From assembly GCF_030409555.1 (NCBI RefSeq), contig NZ_JAUFPU010000003.1:1-64000 (forward strand): 64,000 nt of DNA. Reading direction: 5' to 3'. The DNA comes from Chitinimonas viridis (GTDB taxonomy: Bacteria > Pseudomonadota > Gammaproteobacteria > Burkholderiales > Chitinimonadaceae). Below the pieces are notes generated by a model that had not been told where the DNA came from, searched no databases, and saw nothing but the letters and a program-made list of their open reading frames with translations. Made by a program: the position numbers and the translations under genes. The stretch's first letter is position 1, and every line of letters starts with the position of its first letter. Below are positions 24,516 through 33,453 of this stretch, one piece after another.

Positions 24516-27404
24516 ATGATGGTGTCAGCTATGGACACCAGTAACTTCGATAAATGCCTGGGTTGCCTGATCTCGCCGTACGTTGACGAGCTGGCAACCC
24601 AGCTTTTTTCGGTTGCTGGGCTGCTCGAAGGGGAGTCGCAAGTCATTCTGCGAGTGACGGGCGAAGCGTTACAGGAAGTACTGCACGCCAAGCTGGGGCG
24701 CCTGCTGCTGCTGGAACTGAACGCGGCGCGGGTGACGGGCAAGCTGGTGGCGGAGGACCCTGCCAAGCGCTGGGCCGAGTTCATCGAAATGGCATCGCAA
24801 CGCCAGTTCTGGGATGACCTGGCGGGGCCGTATCCTACTGTGCTGCGCCGTATCGACACCGTCATCCGGAACCGGTGCATGGCCTCTTTGCGTTTTGCCC
24901 AGCGCTGGGCGGCGGACCGTGCCGCGCTCGCTGAGCTGTGTGGCCAGCCTGCAGGGCGATTGCTGGAGCTGAGCCTGGGCGCTGGCGATAGTCACCAACA
25001 GGGCCAGACGGTAGGCATTGTCCACTGCGAAGGTGGCCGTATCGTATACAAGCCGCGTTCGATGGCGGTGGATGTGGCGCTGGGAGCGTTTGTCCGCGAC
25101 ATTGCCCAGGCGCATGGCAGTGCCATGACCATAGGCGTGCCCCGCGTGCTGTTGCGCGGCGAGCATGGATGGTCTGAGTTTGTGGCGCACCGCTACGCAG
25201 CCGATGAGCAGGAGCTGCGCGCGTTCTACCGTGGCATAGGCCACTGGCTGGCCTTGATGCGCCTGCTGGGTGGCAATGATCTACATGCCGAGAACCTGAT
25301 TGCCCATGGTAGCTGCCCTATCGTGGTGGACTGCGAAACGCTGTTTGCGCCTCGGCTACCGGTCAGGCCTTCTGGTTTGGGGGCGGCCGTAGACGAAGCC
25401 AACCTGCTGGTGAATGAGTCGGTACTCAATGTGGGCATGTTGCCTGGCCGTGGCCGTGGCTTAGGCTGGCGCGGCGTGGATGTCTCCAGCGTGGGTATGC
25501 TGCCGGGCCAGCAGCCGGTGTTGAATGTACCAGGTGTCGTCAATGCGGGCTCAGACCAAGCCAGGCTGGGCCGGACCACGATGGAGATGCCGCGCAGCCA
25601 GAATCACCCCAGCCCCGAACCCGCCCTGGGCAACTATTGGCCGGAGGTGTTGTCCGCATTCGATGAACTGACGGCAACCCTGCAGCGGCTGGATGCTGCC
25701 GGTACCTTGCATCATCGCCTGCAGGCCTTTGAGCCGTGCCGCATCCGTTTTGTCCCCCGGCCGACCGAGGCTTATGCGGAAATCAGCCGCATGCTGTGGC
25801 ACCCGGTGTCGCTGCACAAGGAGGGGCCGGCGCGCGACAAGGCGTTTAATCTGCTGGCCACCATGGCGGTCAATTTCATCTCGGCGCCTTCCGACCCTAT
25901 CGTGATCAATGCCGAGATAGACGACCTGCTGGAAGGCGATATCCCATTTTTTACCGCCATCGCCGGGCATGGCGTGCTGGACGGCCCCCGGGATACCCGT
26001 TGGCTCAAACCCTGCAACCTGGTGGAGGCCGTACTGGAGGGCTGGCGCGCCGCAGATTTCGAACTGGAGCGAAAGGTGATACGTGCGAGCCTGGTGAGCG
26101 CCTTTATTTCAGACGGCTGGTATCCCGAGGATGTCTCGATACTGCCGGCGCAGCCCCGTGTCGATGCGCTGGAGCTACGCCGGCGCGTGCTGGCGGCGCG
26201 TATTGTGACGGACATGCAGTCGGCCGCTATACGCGGCAAGGATGGGACGGCTGCCTGGATTGCGCCGATAGTGGGGGCCAATGGCTGGTCGGTGCAGCCG
26301 CTGGAGGACGATCTGTACGGTGGCACCAGCGGCGTGGCGCTGCTGCTGGCCGCCTATCTGAAAGAAGTGGAAGCGGGTCGCGCCGACCCTGTGGCGGGCC
26401 TGGACAGCCTGCTGGCCGACGTATTGCACTCGCTGAACCTGCTGGAAGACTGGGTGGTCAAGGAGTGGAAGCGCGCCGGCACCCAGAAGATGCGTCCCCT
26501 GCAGCCGGGCGGCTATATCGGGCTGGGCTCGCAGATATGGACCCGGCTGACACTGGCGGCCTGGGGTATGGACGGCGGTGATGGGGTAGTGCGCGCCTGT
26601 GCCCTGGCCGAGATGCTGCCGGCGGCCGCTGCTGCCGACGAAGTGAACGATCTGCTGACGGGCCGCAGCGGGGCCATTGTGCCCTTGCTGGTGCTGGCGC
26701 GTACGACAGGCGATACCCGCTATCTGCGCATGGCTTGCGATATTGGCGACCAGCTATGCGACCGTGCCCAGCAGCAGGGCACGACTGCCCATTGGACACA
26801 CGAGCGTTGGCCCAAGGGCATAGGCGGATTTGCCCATGGTGTTACCGGCATAGGCTGGGCCTTGGCTTGGCTGGGGCGCGAGTCGGGCCAGCAGCGCTAT
26901 ACCGACATGGCGCAGGCTGCCTTTGCTTTTGAAGACCAGCTGTATGACGAAGACGAGCAGAACTGGCTGGATTTGCGTGATCTACCGGTCAGGAGCGTGG
27001 CGGCATGGTGCCATGGTGCCGTGGGCATAGGCCTGGCGCATCTGCACCTGGACCCACACCTGGCGGAGCCAGCCAATCGGCAGCGTGTGCGGATTGCCGC
27101 AGCGGCAGCCTGGCGAGCCGGCTTTGGCCAGAATCATTGCCCCTGCCATGGCGATCTGGGTGCTTGGGAGCTGTTGCATCGCGCCATGGCTTTGGGTGAG
27201 GCCCCCGAGGGGCTGAACCACGAGCAGGTATTGTCCTTGATACTGACCAGTATCGAAGACCACGGGCCGGTTAGCGGGATTGCCCGCAATACCTTCGCGC
27301 CGGGTTTGTTGTCCGGCTTGGGGGGCGTGGTGTACCAGTTGCTGCGGGCCCACCCTGACTGCGATCTGCCCTCTGTCTTGACCTTGGGTGGGGGTGGGCT
27401 CTGA
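24516..27404 (+). CDS. lanM: class II lanthionine synthetase LanM
   Basis: 962 aa, bifunctional. The N-terminal kinase-like dehydratase domain (DUF4135, ~60-560) shows IVYKPRS (Y178-R181), NDLHAEN (D255, H257, N260) and VVDCETLF: it phosphorylates and eliminates Ser/Thr. The C-terminal LanC-like cyclase (~600-950) has the zinc ligands C832 (WCHG), C877 and H878 (CPCHG). All key residues are intact, so the enzyme should be active on the 62-aa precursor just upstream. GAGAGG precedes tandem ATGs at 24516/24519. The stop TGA is followed at once by the exporter reading frame. Confidence 0.95.
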   Translation: MMVSAMDTSNFDKCLGCLISPYVDELATQLFSVAGLLEGESQVILRVTGEALQEVLHAKLGRLLLLELNAARVTGKLVAEDPAKRWAEFIEMASQRQFWDDLAGPYPTVLRRIDTVIRNRCMASLRFAQRWAADRAALAELCGQPAGRLLELSLGAGDSHQQGQTVGIVHCEGGRIVYKPRSMAVDVALGAFVRDIAQAHGSAMTIGVPRVLLRGEHGWSEFVAHRYAADEQELRAFYRGIGHWLALMRLLGGNDLHAENLIAHGSCPIVVDCETLFAPRLPVRPSGLGAAVDEANLLVNESVLNVGMLPGRGRGLGWRGVDVSSVGMLPGQQPVLNVPGVVNAGSDQARLGRTTMEMPRSQNHPSPEPALGNYWPEVLSAFDELTATLQRLDAAGTLHHRLQAFEPCRIRFVPRPTEAYAEISRMLWHPVSLHKEGPARDKAFNLLATMAVNFISAPSDPIVINAEIDDLLEGDIPFFTAIAGHGVLDGPRDTRWLKPCNLVEAVLEGWRAADFELERKVIRASLVSAFISDGWYPEDVSILPAQPRVDALELRRRVLAARIVTDMQSAAIRGKDGTAAWIAPIVGANGWSVQPLEDDLYGGTSGVALLLAAYLKEVEAGRADPVAGLDSLLADVLHSLNLLEDWVVKEWKRAGTQKMRPLQPGGYIGLGSQIWTRLTLAAWGMDGGDGVVRACALAEMLPAAAAADEVNDLLTGRSGAIVPLLVLARTTGDTRYLRMACDIGDQLCDRAQQQGTTAHWTHERWPKGIGGFAHGVTGIGWALAWLGRESGQQRYTDMAQAAFAFEDQLYDEDEQNWLDLRDLPVRSVAAWCHGAVGIGLAHLHLDPHLAEPANRQRVRIAAAAAWRAGFGQNHCPCHGDLGAWELLHRAMALGEAPEGLNHEQVLSLILTSIEDHGPVSGIARNTFAPGLLSGLGGVVYQLLRAHPDCDLPSVLTLGGGGL

Positions 27405-27487
27405 GCCAAAGCGCTGAAGAAAGTACGCTGGATACGCCGTTCTGGCGCATAGACCGGGGCGAGTCGGCCGCCCCTGGCCTGCGTGGG

Positions 27488-29311
27488 GTGTTGCGTCGGC
27501 TGAATCAAGCCATCCGGCCGGCCGCCGCCCTGCTGCGGCGAGCCGCCCCCCGGGCCATTCTGGTGGTGGTGGTGGCACAGTTGCTGGCCGGTGCGGCGGC
27601 AACCTGGGCCTTCCTGCTGACGCCTGAGGTGCTGAACCAGTTGTTTGGCGCCCAAGGTGGGATTGCCTCGCTGCGCCTGGTACTGCCGGCCATAGCCCTG
27701 CTGCTGCTGGTTTACCTGGTGCGCATGGCGCTGGATGCCGTAACGGCCATGGCCAAGGCCCATATGGGGCCCAAGGTGCACAGGGCTGCAGAAGAGGCGC
27801 TCTGCCAGGCTGCCGTCGGAGTGGACCTGGCCTCGTTTGATGACGCGGACTTCTACGACCAGATGCACCGGGCGCAGATGCGGGGTGTCATGCATATGGA
27901 GGGCGCCACCAATAGTCTGGTCGAAGCCCTGAGTGCCAGCCTCGCGGTGCTGAGCGCTAGTATTGCGCTGTGCTGGCTGCACCCGCTGCTGCTGCCGATA
28001 CTGGTGTTGGCCCTGCTGCCTGAAGGCTGGGCCGCGCTGACGGCGGCGCAGGTGCAATATGCCGGCATGTCGGTGACCATCGATCTGTCGCGGCAGCTGG
28101 AGATGATGGCCGAACTGGCGACCAACCGGGATGCGGCGGCCGAGATACGCGCCAACCAGGCGCAGCCCTATGTGCTGGCGGAGCACCATCGCAGCGCCCT
28201 CGCCCTGCAGCAACACCTGGTGGCGCTGGGCTTGCGGGAGGTGCGTGCCACCACATTGGGGCGGCTGCTGTCATCGCTGGGCCTGGTGGCTACCTTTGCG
28301 GCGCTGGGTTTCATGCTGCATTGGCAGTGGCTGGATCTGGCGATAGCCGGCACGGCCGTCATCGCCATACGCAGCGCCAGCCTGGCATTGGGGCGACTGA
28401 TGCAGGTGAGCCACGACCTGTTCGAGAAAACGCTCTATATCAGCGATTACTGTGAATTTATCGACAAGGCGGCGCAGCGCAGATTAGCGGTGGGCAAGCT
28501 GGCGGCGCCCACGAACCCGCAGTTGGTGACGCTCGATCGCGTCACCTTTCGCTACCCTGGCACGCACGGGCCGGCTGCCTTGCGCGATATCTCGTTGCAG
28601 ATCAAGGCGGGCCAAACCATTGCCCTGGTGGGCGAGAATGGGTCGGGCAAGACTACGCTGGCCAAGGTGATCGCCGGCTTGCTACAGCCTAGCGGGGGCA
28701 GCGTTAGCTGGGATGGTGTACCGCTTGGGCAGATAGACCCTGGCAGCCTGGCTGATCAGGTCGCCATGGTGTTGCAGGACCCCATACGCTGGCCCCGTAG
28801 TGCCAGGGACAATATCCGCCTGGGGCGCTACGACAGGGCTGACCCTGCTGATGTGGCCCTGCTTGATGCCGCGCAGCAGTCTCGCGCCGCCGAAGTCATC
28901 AGCCAATTGCCTGATGGTTGGGAGACCCTGCTGTCACGCGAATTCAGTGGTGGGCACGATCTGTCAGGCGGCCAATGGCAACGCCTGGCCGTGGCGCGTG
29001 GCTTGTATCGGGATGCGCCCTTGGTTATCTGGGACGAACCCACCGCGCCGCTGGATGCCAAGGCCGAGCATGCGGTGTATGAGTCACTGCGCCAGCTCGC
29101 CCATCACCGCACGATGATCCTGATCACCCATCGCTTGGCCAGCGTACGCAATGTGGATTGCATTTACTTCCTGGAGCGTGGCGCCGTGGTGGAGGCAGGG
29201 CCCCACGAGGCCCTGATGCAGCAGAATGGCAAATACGCCGAACTGTACAACTTGCAGAGCCGCTTGAATGGCTTGGTAGGGGACGTACAGGTGGCAGGCG
29301 GCACCCTATGA
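27488..29311 (+). CDS. lanT: ABC exporter with fused permease and ATPase (LanT-like, no C39 domain)
   Basis: 607 aa from GTG 27488, inner membrane. Six-helix exporter permease (~20-330), then ATPase: Walker A GENGSGKT (382-389), signature LSGGQ (492-496), Walker B VIWDEPTAPLD. No N-terminal C39 peptidase, unlike usual class II LanT, so the leader must be removed elsewhere. The GTG lacks a ribosome-binding site. In-frame sequence from 27404 (SQSAEESTLDTPFWRIDRGE) reads as plausible protein, and a CTG at 27401 overlaps the lanM stop as CTGA behind a G-rich stretch; the true start may be this rare codon. Confidence 0.88.
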   Translation: MLRRLNQAIRPAAALLRRAAPRAILVVVVAQLLAGAAATWAFLLTPEVLNQLFGAQGGIASLRLVLPAIALLLLVYLVRMALDAVTAMAKAHMGPKVHRAAEEALCQAAVGVDLASFDDADFYDQMHRAQMRGVMHMEGATNSLVEALSASLAVLSASIALCWLHPLLLPILVLALLPEGWAALTAAQVQYAGMSVTIDLSRQLEMMAELATNRDAAAEIRANQAQPYVLAEHHRSALALQQHLVALGLREVRATTLGRLLSSLGLVATFAALGFMLHWQWLDLAIAGTAVIAIRSASLALGRLMQVSHDLFEKTLYISDYCEFIDKAAQRRLAVGKLAAPTNPQLVTLDRVTFRYPGTHGPAALRDISLQIKAGQTIALVGENGSGKTTLAKVIAGLLQPSGGSVSWDGVPLGQIDPGSLADQVAMVLQDPIRWPRSARDNIRLGRYDRADPADVALLDAAQQSRAAEVISQLPDGWETLLSREFSGGHDLSGGQWQRLAVARGLYRDAPLVIWDEPTAPLDAKAEHAVYESLRQLAHHRTMILITHRLASVRNVDCIYFLERGAVVEAGPHEALMQQNGKYAELYNLQSRLNGLVGDVQVAGGTL

Positions 29312-29360
29312 CCAGGGCAACGGGTTTGCCATGGGCTGGCGGCGCGCAGGTGGGGATGGC

Positions 29361-29780
29361 ATGGCAACACGACACCCCATGATGAGCCCGCTACTGCGAT
29401 TTCCCACTGCCGTCAGGCATGACCCAGCCATCGAAACCTGGATGCAAGCCCATCCGGGCGAGTTGGGGGAAATCGCGCAGCACTGGTTTGCCCTGATCCG
29501 CGGCTGTGGCGACGATGTGCGGGAGCTATTGCACGATGGCCATCCCACTGCCTGCGTGGGCGATGCGGCGTTTGCCTATGTCAATGCCTTTACCGCCCAC
29601 GTCAATGTCGGCTTTTTTCGTGGTGCCGAGTTGGCCGACCCAGGACATCTGCTGGAAGGCACGGGCAAGTACATGCGCCATGTCAAGCTACGGCCTGGCC
29701 AATCGCTAGACAGCCGGGCCTTGATAGCGCTGGTTGAAACGGCTTATCGGGATATGCAGGCGCGTTTTCAGGAAGGGTAG
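29361..29780 (+). CDS. DUF1801 domain protein
   Basis: 139 aa. Core fits DUF1801 (YdhG-like): DVRELLHDGHPTACVGDAAF, the strand AHVNVGFFRGAEL and GTGKYMRHVKL, then a C-terminal helix. The function of the family is unknown; no link to lanthipeptide chemistry is established. It follows the exporter by ~50 bp, so it may be part of the operon. Start uncertain: ATGs at 29331, 29361, 29379 and 29382 are all in frame; 29361 has a GGTGGGG stretch upstream. Confidence 0.75.
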   Translation: MATRHPMMSPLLRFPTAVRHDPAIETWMQAHPGELGEIAQHWFALIRGCGDDVRELLHDGHPTACVGDAAFAYVNAFTAHVNVGFFRGAELADPGHLLEGTGKYMRHVKLRPGQSLDSRALIALVETAYRDMQARFQEG

Positions 29781-30009
29781 TGCTGCTGGGCTACGGGCCC
29801 TTGGTTGGCTGTGATGGGCAATCCCGCAACGGGCTAGTTGCACTCGCTAGCTTGCATGCCAACTAGTACCAGTCTCACTCATTTGGGTGATTCTTTGCCC
29901 TGGTGGCACTCATATTATATTTTCCGTACGAGAACCCACGCCAAGACCAAGGGATGGATGCCGTTACCCCTGGCTATGGCGGGCAGCCGACGCAAGGCAA
30001 GGAGGAATC

Positions 30010-31593
30010 ATGTTACGCCGTACTGGTTTTATCCGTCTGATGCTGGCCTGTGCATGGCTGGCCTTGTTCAATGCACAGGTGTTGGCCGGCCCGGACTACC
30101 TGGCCAGCGGCACCTTTGCCCTGCGCAGCAATAGCGATTATCGCTATCTCTCCATCAGGGATGCGGTGCCGGCCGTGGGGTCGATTGCCTCAATGTCCCG
30201 ATTTAACGCGGGAGAGACGAATCGCCATACCTGGCGCTTTATCCCCAAGGCCGACGGTTTCTACCAGATCAAGTCGCAAACCGGTTTCTTCCTGACCCAG
30301 AAGCGCCTGCTGGTGCCGACGCTGGACCCAGACCTGGACGAGGACAGCCAGCTGTGGCGGGTAGTTGATGCGGGCGATGGCTTTTACACCATTCAATCCA
30401 AGACCAATAAATACCTAGCGGTGACGGATGCCCGGCGGCGGGACGGTGGCATTGTCAGCTTCACCAATAGCATCAGCTACACCGATACCCAGAAATGGCA
30501 CCTGATCAAGTGGACCGGAGATGGCAGGCAGATGACCAGTTTTATGCCGGGCACGCATGGTTTCAAGTTCGCCAATACCTTTCAGGGGGTGGACGCCAGC
30601 TATGCCTACGGCGGCCTGTGTGGTGGCATGGTCTACAGCGCCATGGATTATTTCAGCCTGGGCATGGCTATCCCACCGCAGACCTATACACCGGCCAACC
30701 GCACGCCCTTGCAGTCGCACATCTATGCACGGCAGAACAAAGCCGCCATGGAAAACCAGCTGGACAAATGGATGGAGCTTAGGCTGAACCCATTCGGCTG
30801 GCGTGATGCGGAGTTTTTTGAATGGGGCTTGCGTGGCAGCGGCGGTGGCCGGCTGCAGGAGCTGCAGGAAATGATCAATAGCGCCAAGCCAGCGCCGCTG
30901 GGTCTGTATGAGGGGGGCACGAGCAATTTCGAGGGATGGAAGGCCGGCGATCACCAGGTGCTGGCCGTGGGCTATGCGCTGGGCCGCTACCGTGGCGATC
31001 TGGGCAGCCACAAGCAGGATCTGAAAATCTTTGTCTACGACCCCAACTACCCCGGCCAGACCATGACCATGGTGCCCGATGTGACACGCAAGGCCTTCTT
31101 CTATGTCGAGGATCCTGCCGTACGCCGCACCTACTTTGTCGACCGCAAATACGCCGCCGTGACCCCGCCCAGGCTGGATGCACTGGCCGCCAACGAGCCA
31201 GACGGCCGCATACGGCACATCTATGCCAGCTTCCGTACCGGCGGAGACGATCTGCGCGGCGGCAACGACAATGTGAATGTGATTGTCAGCTACACCGACG
31301 GCAGCTCGCAGACCTTCCTCGACGTCAACCGGCAGGCAAGGTGGATAGACAACTATGAGGAGACGGTGCCCCTGGTACTGAACCGGCCCGTCCGCAAGGC
31401 CGATATCACCAGCTTTGTGCTGACCACGACATTCGGTGGCGGCATAGGCGGCGATAACTGGAACCTGGATTCGTTCCGGGTCACTAATGGCGGCAATATC
31501 GAACTGATATGCGCAGGCTGCCGGGCAGAAGACCCGAAGCCGCTGAAACGGTTTACCGGTGACAACCAGTATTTGCGTATGCCGATGCGGTAG
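30010..31593 (+). CDS. secreted ricin-type lectin / papain-like cysteine peptidase-like protein
   Basis: 527 aa. AGGAGG sits ~5 nt before ATG 30010. Signal peptide FIRLMLACAWLALFNAQVLA, cleavage near residue 27. Residues ~30-170 form a beta-trefoil with three QxW-like repeats (W75, W116, W163), as in ricin-type carbohydrate binding. Residues ~195-375 look like a papain-fold peptidase: Cys204 in GGLCGGMVYSAMDYF, His315 in GDHQVLAVGY, Asp344/Asn346 in VYDPNYPG. Residues ~385-527 form a further beta-rich domain (TGGDDLRGGNDNVNV). Its position beside an exporter lacking a C39 domain makes it a candidate leader protease, but an independent extracellular role is equally possible. Confidence 0.72.
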   Translation: MLRRTGFIRLMLACAWLALFNAQVLAGPDYLASGTFALRSNSDYRYLSIRDAVPAVGSIASMSRFNAGETNRHTWRFIPKADGFYQIKSQTGFFLTQKRLLVPTLDPDLDEDSQLWRVVDAGDGFYTIQSKTNKYLAVTDARRRDGGIVSFTNSISYTDTQKWHLIKWTGDGRQMTSFMPGTHGFKFANTFQGVDASYAYGGLCGGMVYSAMDYFSLGMAIPPQTYTPANRTPLQSHIYARQNKAAMENQLDKWMELRLNPFGWRDAEFFEWGLRGSGGGRLQELQEMINSAKPAPLGLYEGGTSNFEGWKAGDHQVLAVGYALGRYRGDLGSHKQDLKIFVYDPNYPGQTMTMVPDVTRKAFFYVEDPAVRRTYFVDRKYAAVTPPRLDALAANEPDGRIRHIYASFRTGGDDLRGGNDNVNVIVSYTDGSSQTFLDVNRQARWIDNYEETVPLVLNRPVRKADITSFVLTTTFGGGIGGDNWNLDSFRVTNGGNIELICAGCRAEDPKPLKRFTGDNQYLRMPMR

Positions 31594-31663
31594 CGATAGC
31601 CGGCGTCGGCAAGCAGGCAGGCTTGCGTAGGGGAGAGGCCCTGGTGGATAGGCCGGTAGGAGG

Positions 31664-31689
31664 AGCCCCTGCTACTAGCGGGGGCTTTT
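31664..31689 (+). terminator. intrinsic terminator after the secreted peptidase-like gene
   Basis: AGCCCCTGCT (31664-31673), loop ACT, AGCGGGGGCT (31677-31686, one T.G pair), then TTTT. It closes the lanthipeptide region. Confidence 0.8.
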
Positions 31690-31714
31690 CTCCTGGCGGC
31701 TATCGGCGTGCATT

Positions 31715-32197
31715 CTATGTGGCCGTCTCAATACGCGCGCCACGGGCAATCTCGCCGCCACTGATCACATCGGCACGCAGCCCACCACGGTGTACCCAGT
31801 ACTTGATGACCTCGGCTGGCGTCAGGGATGCACTGCTGAGGTTGTTGCCCACCAGGATGCAAGGCTCGCACAACTCGACACCGCGCAGCCTTACCGGGCC
31901 GATGGTGAACTCCACATTCACCAGATCGTTCAAGCGCAGGCCCCGGGTGACCAGATTACGGCGCGTTATCGACAGGTCGGGCGTGCGCAAGTGCGCCGCG
32001 CAGAACTGCTCTATCTCCTCGGCCTCGACCAAGGTCAGGTTTTGGCCTGGGTAGGTATGCATCCCGAAGTAGCGGTCGCCTACAATGCCCATGCCGCTAT
32101 GGAGCGTGATGTGCTCACACTCCATTTGTGCGAGGCCGCGCTCCGGGCTGATGAAGATACGTTCGACGATCACTGCATGCTCCTGATGTATAACCAT
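31715..32197 (-). CDS. MOSC domain protein
   Basis: 160 aa, cytoplasmic. MOSC domains carry sulfur via a conserved Cys in molybdenum-cofactor-linked proteins. Visible are the family blocks GIVGDRYFG, PGQNLTLVEAEEIE, ITRRNLVTRGLRLNDLV and LCEPC, whose Cys residues match the conserved site. Short, single-domain form. No clear ribosome-binding site was seen before the chosen ATG. It converges with the lanthipeptide region and stands alone. Confidence 0.88.
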   Translation of the reverse strand: MVIHQEHAVIVERIFISPERGLAQMECEHITLHSGMGIVGDRYFGMHTYPGQNLTLVEAEEIEQFCAAHLRTPDLSITRRNLVTRGLRLNDLVNVEFTIGPVRLRGVELCEPCILVGNNLSSASLTPAEVIKYWVHRGGLRADVISGGEIARGARIETAT

Positions 32198-32686
32198 GTT
32201 TAGGCCAAGGGCGCTGCCCGAAGCCTCTCTTTCGTCGCGATGCGATGTTGCTTCGCGGTTTCTGGAGGCTCCTGTTGGCGGCGCTTAGTACGCAAATACC
32301 TCGGCTTAGTTCGCCGAGTAGGTTTCATCGGCACTGGGAAAGGTGCCGCCCCTAACGTCTGCTTCATACTTTGCGATCGCGGCCCCTACCACTTCACGCA
32401 GATTTTCATAGCGCCGGACGAACAGCGCTTGCACCAGGCGGGTCGCTTGGGCAGCCATAGCAAGTCAGTTGCTTTTATCAGCCCATTCGCTGGTGGGTTA
32501 CCTAATGTAGTGGCATACCTCGTTAAATGGGAACTGGAAGGCTTCCTGGCAACTTCTACAGACGTAAGAGTGGGGCCGCATGAGGGGTGGCAGGTTATGT
32601 GAGTCACCTGTATGGAGGCGAGTGCATTGTGCGTGAGAGGCGGGGGGATGCAGGCTGCTTGCGCGGTCAAGTGGTCACGCAACCCG
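32198..32686. other. intergenic, no supported gene
   Basis: 489 bp. A 120-aa frame (32240-32602, +) and a 108-aa frame (32386-32712, -) overlap antisense to one another; neither has a ribosome-binding site or a recognisable domain, so neither is called. Confidence 0.4.
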
Positions 32687-33238
32687 CTATTCCCGCGCGC
32701 TGTAGTACTCACCTAACGCTATGACGGAGGTCAGTAGAATTTGCTGTCCTGTTGGAGTATGGATGCGATAGGCGCCATTGTCTGGGTTGAACCAAATGGC
32801 CTCCTGAGTTGCAGCGAGCAGGTAAACGCACCACCAGTCTTCTGCTGCTGCAGGATAGGGTTGCCGAGCTTCCTTCAGCATGTTTTTTACACGAATGTGG
32901 GGGATCTTTCGTCTGGCTAAATCCGCCTGCTTCATGACGTCAGGCGGGTAAACATAGGTCTTCAGCTTGGTTTTAGATAGACCGGTGATTTGCGCCATGA
33001 GGTCAAGTGTGGACTCCTGGACGACCCGATCGGCGGCAGAGTCGGCATGGAGCTGGCTCCACTTATTGGTGTGCCCGCAGGCAGGACAAGGCACGGTCAG
33101 CGACACCAGCATGCGCTGTTCGTCGATATCCACCTCTTTCAGTTCGACCGTAATGGCAGCACAACACCTGCTGCAGTGGATTTTGGTACCTGTTCCCATG
33201 TTGAGTCTCTGCTGAGTCGTATTGGCGACACCTGACAT
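32687..33238 (-). CDS. zinc-ribbon protein, function unknown
   Basis: 183 aa. Four cysteines in CSRC ... CPAC (with a third Cys after the first pair) make a zinc ribbon at the N terminus. The middle has VKNMLKEARQPYPAAAEDWW, and the C terminus YRIHTPTGQQILLTSVIALG. No family recognised. An internal Met (codon 14, 33199) just before the zinc ribbon may be the real start; neither site has a good ribosome-binding site. The base composition is less GC-rich than the core genes, hinting at accessory DNA. Confidence 0.65.
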   Translation of the reverse strand: MSGVANTTQQRLNMGTGTKIHCSRCCAAITVELKEVDIDEQRMLVSLTVPCPACGHTNKWSQLHADSAADRVVQESTLDLMAQITGLSKTKLKTYVYPPDVMKQADLARRKIPHIRVKNMLKEARQPYPAAAEDWWCVYLLAATQEAIWFNPDNGAYRIHTPTGQQILLTSVIALGEYYSARE

Positions 33239-33453
33239 GCCGGATAGAGAAAACCGATAGCCCTCCCATTCTAAAGGCTTTCGTGCACTGCAAATTGGTG
33301 GTGTCCGTAAACACTACGTCTAATTTTAAGCGGCGCGCCTGGATGCGGCGGTTGTAGGAGCATGTCGACCTTCGACGAGGATCTAGGGGATTGCTTCTGC
33401 CTAATTCTGTTTGTATCCAGCTCGCTTATGGAATGTGATTGACGGGATCAAGG

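Noticed and set aside
27134-28216. 360-aa minus-strand frame across the lanM/exporter junction
   Set aside because: Antisense to LanC zinc-site codons and exporter helices; no domain.
32240-32602. 120-aa plus-strand frame in the MOSC/zinc-ribbon gap
   Set aside because: No ribosome-binding site, odd composition and no fold; an antisense frame of similar length overlaps it.
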